This document shows, piece by piece, positions 1 through 8,300 of a stretch of DNA of 20,061 bases (its first letter is position 1; every line of letters starts with the position of its first letter). The notes below the pieces were generated by a model, which worked only from the letters and a program-made list of their open reading frames with translations, ran no database searches and was not told where the DNA came from. Location of the stretch: positions 1-20,061 of the IMG/VR virus record IMGVR_UViG_3300010155_001996; one strand, given 5' to 3'. The translations under genes were made by a program, and so were the position numbers. Source of the DNA: a virus.

Positions 1-2352
1 ATCTCCAGTAAATAAAGCCCATAACTTATTTATCTGTTCTTTTGTATTGTGTTCTACAATATTACTAATATCAAGACCTGTTGCTGCAGATGCTATAGCA
101 GGAGCTAGAAAGTACACCATACCTAACCCATATGCTTTTTTAGCCCTAGTTCCTAGCAATTCTCCTGCAAGGATATCATCTCCAGCTTCTTTTGCTTTAT
201 CTATATTGTATTCTAAAAACTTTATACCATAATGCTGGAATTGTCCTAACAGTCTTCCTGCAGGATGCAACATCCACGGTGCCTTAGCTAATTCAGCATA
301 ATCAAAGTGAAGTAAAGTAGTTTTTCGAATACCATAATTTCTTGAACGACTTAATATTTCAGCTTTAATTTGAGATTCAGAAAGACCTGACTCCCTTAAA
401 GAAGTTTTGTAACTAGTAGAATTATTTAATTGTTCATACATTTTGAAAAAGGCTGTTCTAAACGTAGTCCTACGATTGAAATTCTCAATCTTAGCCATCA
501 TTTTACCACTAACTCCTGCAAAATTAGACACTTTAGAATGAACACTTGAAATAAGTCCAGGTTTTTTGAATTCAATTGTTTCATTATCAGTAATTCTTAT
601 TTTCTGAGTAAAGCTTTTACCCAACCCCCCCAAACTTTCTACCAATTCTGGAGCAGCTGTATCAGCAAATAAAAATCCAGCCTCTTTCATCATATTATCA
701 ACTAGAACTTTTATATCTTGATTATTATTATAAAATGATGTTGATTTCATCATAATAATTGGGCCAAATTCTACAAGATTAAGTAATCCTTGAGTAGCAT
801 TTTTAAAAGGAGAACGAAGATTGTATCCAAGTTTACTTGTAAATTCTAATGCTAACAAAGTTTTCATAGCTCCTTCAACATTCTCATTTTCGAAACCATA
901 GCCACCTTTCATACGAGCATTCATATCTATCATCATTTCAACAGTAGATCTTGCATATCCATCTAGAGGTTCGCCATTCTTGAACATCTCTTTGGCAGCA
1001 TTTAATGACTCTTTAGTATACATATCAGCATGTGCAACCATATTAAATCTATCTACCTCATCCATATACCTCTTTATATTAGTAAAGAAATTCCATGAAT
1101 ATTCATTCTGAGCATTTATACCTTCGGAATCAATATCAGTCACCCTACGCCCCTTTGTTCTGCCAGTAACATAACCTTCTAATCCTTTTAAAGCTGATTC
1201 TACAGCATTAGATTCAATCTTAAAATCACTAGCAACAGCATCAGATAGACGTTGCATATGAGGCATTAAGTTATCAAAAAAATCTATATTCAAAATCCTT
1301 TTATAATGAGGGAAATAACCCACTTGTTTGTCAGGACTAATCTTCTCTTTTATTTTTTCCCCTATTTCTGCAATCCTTTCAGGTGTATATCTTCCTTTCA
1401 TTCCTTGCTTTATCGAACCTACATATGCATTGACTCCATTTACTAATGTACTATGCATACTATCCATAAGGTCTATATATTCAGTAACAGCATTTACCAT
1501 AGGAGCAGATTTGAGAGCACTTTCAGGATGCTCAGCTCCATACTTAGCAAAAACAGGATTCAATATATTCTTTCTTCTGGTATTGTATTCACTCCTTGTA
1601 ATTTTATTCTTTTCTAATAGTTTTAATAATTTTGGTTTCTCTGTCCACCATTCCTTTAATTTCTCAAAATGTATTTTAGGTAAATCTTCCTCAATAGTCT
1701 TACGCATTTGATTAATAACTTTTCCTTCTCCATTGACATAGAAATTAGTTTCAGCTCTTAAAGCAGTTGATAACTTTTCCTTTGCACCTGGAACTCCATT
1801 CCAAGTATCTACAACAAGTTCTTCAACAATTGCTTCATGCTTATTAGCCGCTTTTGTTGCATTCTTTAACTTTCGCTTTGCTTGAATTTCACCAACAAAT
1901 CCCTCACTATAGCCATTTACAAGCATCTCTTTCTGCATGTGAGTTATTATATTTTGAAATGCTCTATCATGCCTATCTGTTCTACCTTTATATTGCAACC
2001 CTACATTATGAAGATTATCCATTAATGATATAAGTTGAGGATTTCTTTCAGCAACTCCTGAAGGAGTATAAAATACTGACCCAAAATTATGTATCAAATC
2101 TCCCTTCTCAGATGCTTTTGTAACTTTAGCCAACCTTCTTCTAAAGGTGTTTAAAAGTCCTTCAGTAAGTTTCACACCTTCTACATTTTCTATTGGTAAA
2201 TGGAAAATATCTAAAAATGTATTCCTTACCTGCTGATCTGCTTCATGTGAACCAAATCGTCTTAATATAGCAGGATTTTTTTTAAACTCAATACCTATAT
2301 CAAACATTTTATCAATTAAACCTTTTGGACAACCACCACCAGGTGCTATCAT
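1..2352 (-). CDS. Large internal virion (ejection-type) protein, C-terminus beyond window
   Basis: This reading frame is open for 784 codons from an ATG at 2352 and runs off the left edge, so the C-terminus is missing. An AAGGAG Shine-Dalgarno five bases upstream fixes the start. The N-terminus is MIAPGGGCPKGL; the only cysteine in the visible part is residue 8. Most of the chain is charged and looks alpha-helical. Residues about 683-716 contain a motif (FDYAELAKAPW, then GRLLGQFQHYGIKF) of a kind I associate with giant phage 'polyvalent' or ejected proteins. Residues about 740-760 form a hydrophobic Gly/Ala-rich stretch (GLGMVYFLAPAIASAATG) that could enter a membrane. It lies 16 bases downstream of the giant gene and is probably cotranscribed with it. 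A role in genome ejection is inferred from composition and neighbours. I cannot name a family with certainty. Confidence 0.75.
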   Translation of the reverse strand, partial: MIAPGGGCPKGLIDKMFDIGIEFKKNPAILRRFGSHEADQQVRNTFLDIFHLPIENVEGVKLTEGLLNTFRRRLAKVTKASEKGDLIHNFGSVFYTPSGVAERNPQLISLMDNLHNVGLQYKGRTDRHDRAFQNIITHMQKEMLVNGYSEGFVGEIQAKRKLKNATKAANKHEAIVEELVVDTWNGVPGAKEKLSTALRAETNFYVNGEGKVINQMRKTIEEDLPKIHFEKLKEWWTEKPKLLKLLEKNKITRSEYNTRRKNILNPVFAKYGAEHPESALKSAPMVNAVTEYIDLMDSMHSTLVNGVNAYVGSIKQGMKGRYTPERIAEIGEKIKEKISPDKQVGYFPHYKRILNIDFFDNLMPHMQRLSDAVASDFKIESNAVESALKGLEGYVTGRTKGRRVTDIDSEGINAQNEYSWNFFTNIKRYMDEVDRFNMVAHADMYTKESLNAAKEMFKNGEPLDGYARSTVEMMIDMNARMKGGYGFENENVEGAMKTLLALEFTSKLGYNLRSPFKNATQGLLNLVEFGPIIMMKSTSFYNNNQDIKVLVDNMMKEAGFLFADTAAPELVESLGGLGKSFTQKIRITDNETIEFKKPGLISSVHSKVSNFAGVSGKMMAKIENFNRRTTFRTAFFKMYEQLNNSTSYKTSLRESGLSESQIKAEILSRSRNYGIRKTTLLHFDYAELAKAPWMLHPAGRLLGQFQHYGIKFLEYNIDKAKEAGDDILAGELLGTRAKKAYGLGMVYFLAPAIASAATGLDISNIVEHNTKEQINKLWALFTGD

Positions 2353-2357
2353 AAATT

Positions 2358-2363
2358 CTCCTT
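2358..2363 (-). promoter_or_regulatory. Shine-Dalgarno for the left-edge gene
   Basis: The minus strand reads AAGGAG AATTT ATG. This decides the start at 2352 and shows that the left-edge frame is an independent gene rather than a continuation of the giant gene, which stops with TAA at 2369-2371. Confidence 0.8.
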
Positions 2364-2368
2364 ATTAT

Positions 2369-5300
2369 TTAATAATTCACAGTAGGCTCAACAAGAGGAG
2401 TACAGTGTCCTGCTTTCCTACGCTTTCTTTGTAAATCTTCTATAGTATCACTTGGGACTTTCTGCTTTATCTTTATATCCTGTCCCTGCTTTATAAGTCT
2501 TTTTAACATACTCAATCTATAATTACCAAGTAATGCTAATGGTTTTATAGATATCCCATCTCCACGACCTACAAGCATCTGAACATCTGGACTAGTACTA
2601 TGAGGACTTATTCTACCTGGCTCTGTATAACCTCCTTGAATTACTCTATCTAATCCCAAATTACTAAGATCAGTTGCAACATTCTCATTCATTACAAAAT
2701 ATGAAACAGGATCCATATAATTATTCTCCATCATCAATTGTTGAGTACGTGATAAAGTCTCATGTAACTTTTCAAACTGTAATTTTGTGTCTTTAGATTG
2801 ACCATCTGCTATAAGCCTCCTGTAGAATGATATATGACTATCATATTCTGGTCCCATTCCAAATGCATCTTTACTGAACATACCCTTTTCAGTATGTATA
2901 CTTTCATATCTATCCCATGTACCTGTAAGTTTCCTGTTATATCCAGGAACATTATTAATTACAGACATCATATTTCTATCATTGAGTGGAATATGTTCAA
3001 AATTTCTATCAAAAAAGTTACTATATGCCGTATATCTTTGAGCTAATTGTTCTAAAAAGTTTTTATATTCTAATTTTACTTGTTTATTTGTTTCATTATT
3101 GTATTTATCAAGCATAAATCTTATTGTACGCTTAAATCTTCCTGAACTCTTTGTACTTATCGGAATTGGCTCACCATTATATATTCCAATAGTAGTTGCC
3201 CCATCAGTCCTGGTAGGCATAGCATATTCCAATAGATATGCCATCCCCCATCCAGGAGTTTCAAATCCATCATTTAATCTTTCCATTATCTCAGCTTCAA
3301 TACTTTGAATATCACTTAATGGATTCATTCTTCTTCTTGTTTGTTCTGCAGTAGTCAAAGTTCTTCCCATATGTTTAGAAGTATATCCCATATCTGCATT
3401 CTCAGCATAAAGTTCAGCACCTAAGACCTGAGTCTTCCGTATAGAATCAAAAAATTTCTCTCTATTTGAGGGACGAAATCTCTCATGCAATGCATGAAGA
3501 GTATACCATTGGATAGTAGCTTCTTTCATATCTTTCTCTCTGGTAACATCTACCATTTTAAGATATTTCAGATGCTTAACATCACCTGTCTCAAGATATT
3601 CTGTACTAAGTATTTCATACAACTTCCCTTCTAACTCCTTTATAATACTATCCATACCTTCTACACGTTTTACTCTCGTATTCTCATTCATTTTATAATT
3701 CTTAAGAAGCCTACCTTTAGCTCTCTTTAAGTATTTTATATAATTAATATCATCCTTGACATTCTTGGTTAATCCAGGTAAAATTTCTTTCATCCTTTCT
3801 CGAGTCAATCCTGAATAATTCTCATTAAGAATTGCATTAGTGGCTGCTTGCATCTCTATATACAAATCTCCTTGAAGAATAGTTTCATTTTTACCTGAAT
3901 TACTATCCTCTGCTAATGGATCTCTATATAAAATTTCTCTATAAATACGTTCTGCAATTGAACCATGCTTTCCTCCAGAAGTTTTAGTTTGTGTAGCATG
4001 AGTCTCTGCACCTTCAACAAACGGATTTCTACTATACCATAAATAATTATACTCGCCAAACGGTTTGTTTTGAGCTTTTTCATCTTGGACTTTTTCCATA
4101 AAGGATGCTTGATATTCAAACTTCTTATCTCCATAAAAAGAATTCATCTTCTCATCAACTTTTTTCTTTCTTTGGACGCTTTTTACTCCAAATAAATTTC
4201 TAACTTCATCTGAATAACCATGTTTTCTTATCACACTTAAAAATGTTTGTTTACCAAGATCATTTAAATGGTCATTAAAATAACGATTTGATTTAGTAAT
4301 TATATCTTGATAGCTAGCTGGTCTACCTTGACCAGTATTATCATATACCTCCGTACTTAAAGTTAAGAAATCTGAATGTTCCTTCATTAAGGTTTTGAGA
4401 ATTGTTATTTCTACAGCAGAAAGATCTTCTTCTTTACCAGTTTTTACATTATGTTTCCTAAATATTCTAATACTACTATTATTAGGACCTTTATTGTTTA
4501 ATTGTTTATGTCGTCTTCCTTGTAAACTATCCTTCACATCTTCTCTAGATACTGAATTAGCCATAGTTTCAAATAGAGCATCCATTCGCCACATTGGCAT
4601 CTTGTTAACTATTTTAGAATTTACACCTTTCCAGTAATCAATAATAAGTTGTGATTCTAAAGCCATCCTATCAAAGAAACTTGAATTATCATAATCAACT
4701 GAAATAATAAATTCATTGTTAGGTCCAGATTTCATTAAATCTTGTCGTCCAGTTTCCTTATTAAGGACACCTAAATTAGCCATATGATTAATTAATCTTG
4801 GTGTTTTTTGTACAATTCCAATACCTTGTTTAAATACTCTGTTATTTGCATCAAAAGTATTCCATCCCTGATTACTATACCCCCTATCCAGTATTCTCAT
4901 TTCAGGGACATCACCTTCGTAAAAGCTTACATCCTTTGTATTTACCCAATGTTTTTTAACCCTACTAATATGATTCCATGTACCTTTATTCATTGCCCAC
5001 ATGAAGTCAACTTCATCTACATCATAATCTCCTTCAAATATATTAAGTACATCAAATCCATTTACTATTGCTGTATTTCCATCTGCCTCTCCTAGAAAAC
5101 TCTTCAATCTAAGTATAGCTAAATCATTAGGACTTGTACGAGGATATCTAGTAGTCAATATTCCTATAGACCAAGTAGGGTCTAAAGACTTTATAGTCTC
5201 ATGCATAATTCCTAAATTAGAAGTTTTTAGAAGATCATTATAAGCTTCGTCTAAATCTTTATCAGTAAGTCTTGGCTCTTCCTCTTTAAATAGAGATTTA

Positions 5301-8300
5301 AATACTTTCTTTAAGTTCTTTACATTCCCATTACTATCAACAGCTCTTAAATCTAAATCAGCATCTCTAAAACTAACATGTCCTTCACGAGCATAATGAG
5401 GTAATACTATTTCACCCTGATATATCTCGACATTTTCTCCTTTTTCTCCTTTTCTAATTGTAGGATCTAAATCTCTAAATCTAAAGTTCTGCTTTATAAC
5501 TGCTTTTCCACCATATACTTCACCATGATTAGTCTCAGAAGGTGGACTTAATAGAGGATCTAGAAATTGAGATTTAATTGCATTGACAATATGAGAATCT
5601 CCCATTGCTCTGGGATCTCCTCCTAATGCAGCCCATTGCATTTGATGTCCAACACCTTCCAATCCTTCAGGAGTACTTTGCATATCAGCTAATGTAATAC
5701 CTGGATCAACACTTTTCATTTTGAGTAATGCTATACGTCTGTATAAAGCATTCTTCATGAGCTGTCCCATTACGCCACCTTCAGATCCAATTTTATCAAC
5801 ACCTAAAATCTTATCAAGTCTCGCTTTATAAAAGGTATTATAATATTCTCCTGCCTCTCCTGAACTCATATAATTAGTTAAAGAAAGAGATTGTCTTGCT
5901 CTCATTTGTTTCTCTGGAATGACACTCACTCCAATAGTATTTAAAGGTATTTCCTTCATATACTGAGCTATTTCAGGAGTAGTTATATTCTCCATTTCTC
6001 CTACAGTTTTATCTATATATACAGGACGATCAGGGTTTCCTTGTCTATTCCATTCCACTTCTGACATAGCTGATTTCATTTTATCAGCAGAACGAGTAAG
6101 CATAATATCAAGATCAGGATGTTTATTGAAAATAGATTCTTGAATACCAGGATCATAAACAAACACTGTTTTTGCAAACATCATATATTCTTCACCATTA
6201 GATGATATAATAGGTTTAAATACAGCAGATCCTTCTCTATCCACACCATAAAAAAGCTCTAAAAATCTTCTATAATCACGACTAATAAATGAGATACTAT
6301 CATAACCTCCAGGATCTTCACGAGAACCTAACATATTATTCCATGTTGTTGCTTTCTTTTCCAATTTTTGTCTGACTGAAGGTTCTATTTTTGCCATATC
6401 CATATCATTCCAAACAATAAATCCTGCCTTATTTTTAGCAGCATAAGTGTCTAATATCCGACCATCCGCTGCATCAAAACTCCAACGTGCATTATTCCTC
6501 ATAGAATTTAGGATTGAATGATCAATTCTTCTAAATTTAGGAGTATGATAAAGAGACAGTCGTTTACCAAGATCAGCAAATTCCTTATTACTTCCATGAA
6601 CTATATCTAGAAACCTTTTATCATTCTTCCCTTGTACCATTGATTCAATTATAATAGAACGCATAGCATCTACATGTATATCCCCCCATGCTCCATCTCT
6701 TCTTAAACCATCCCTCATATTATCAAGCAAGCCCCTGACCTCTTGATTACCTTGTTCGTAATAAACATCATAGATTCTTTCTATAAACAAGTCTCTTACT
6801 TTCTCATGACTATTACTTGGGACACCTAGAACTTGCTTCCCAGATCCCAATCTAATTAATTTGACACCAGTACTAGATCCATCCTCCCATACATAGTTTT
6901 GAAGAACTTTATTAAAGTCTGCTTTTAAATTCTTAGCACGAGCATCAGCATCTTTCCCAAAACCAGAAATAGAATGAGGAGAATCCATATCCAAAACATT
7001 AACATTTGTACTTTGTATATCACGCCCTATATACATAAAAGCTTTCATATCACCATCTACAAAAACGAAGGGTACTTCTAAATCCTTGAATAAATTTGTA
7101 AATGGTCCCTTTTGCATGTTTTTCATTGTAACTTTAGACTTCCCATCCTGAACAGTTAAAACAGGAATAGATTCACTTCCTTCACGTAATACAATAATCT
7201 TCTGGACATCAGAAGAAACTCTTCTATACAAATCATGATATCTCCCATTTTTATTCCGTATTACAGTTTTACCAGAGATACTTACAGTCTGCCCATTTAT
7301 TCGTTCTGAGAGAGTCATTTTCTCTATTAGAGCATCATGTGCACTATGATAAATTGAACCATCTCTATTTTTTATAGTATTTGTTAGGAATTCAAGCTGC
7401 TCTATAGGATCATTAATTCGACTGCTCCATCCAGTATGATCAGGGAAATATCTCGTAAAAAACTCTTGCTGTGATATAGAAGATGTTCCTCTTATCCTAT
7501 ATTTATTATCAATAATAGTATCAATATCACCTTCAGCAGCAGTTGCCAATTTCTCCATATCTGTTGAATAAATCCCAAAATTCTTTAACCAATTAGCTAC
7601 TAAAGCACGATTCTCCTTATGCTGCGCTTCTGATCCTGTAAGAGCATCTCCTTTAAATACATACTTAATAACCTTATTATTATACTCAGTTGTCATAAGA
7701 CCCTTACTAAGTAGGAAATTTAGGAAATGATCAGGATGATTGGATCTCTTTATATAGCTAGCCATAGAATGTTTTAAATTATCTCTGGGATCTAACACAT
7801 TCACGAAGTCTATAACAGCTTGTGCAGCATTTTCTCCTTCTTGAGAACCTTTCCTTTGTACAATACTCCTAAGAACCTGTAAATCATTTGTATTATTTAT
7901 TTGTATAACACGATCAAAACTTACAATCCCATTACTACGATCTACCAACCCACCTTTAATAGGTATACTAGGACGTGAAGGATCATAACCTATATAATCG
8001 TTATATAATTCATGCCATGACCTACCTGCAATTTGTAATGATCTTCCCTTATTTTTAGCATCTCCAATAACTGCTATAGGATGAACAGAAAACATAACAC
8101 CTCCTTCTCCAGGAGGAGAGAATGTAGCAAATGGAGAATCTAAAGAAGCTAAGTCATTTAATCTAGCAATATCAGAACTTATTAGTTTTACTTTTGGATC
8201 ACTTATAATATCCATAAATAACTTTCGTTCTACATTACCATGAAATTCCTCTAAAAAATGTTTTTCAGTATTTATACCCTGTTTATTCAAGTAAGCTTCG

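Noticed and set aside
1328-1711. A 127-codon plus-strand frame with hydrophobic Phe/Ser/Leu stretches
   Set aside because: Antisense shadow of the left-edge gene; the hydrophobicity comes from Lys/Glu codons read in reverse.
3913-4134. A 73-codon minus-strand frame within the giant gene
   Set aside because: Out-of-frame overlap with the giant gene; no independent evidence of translation.
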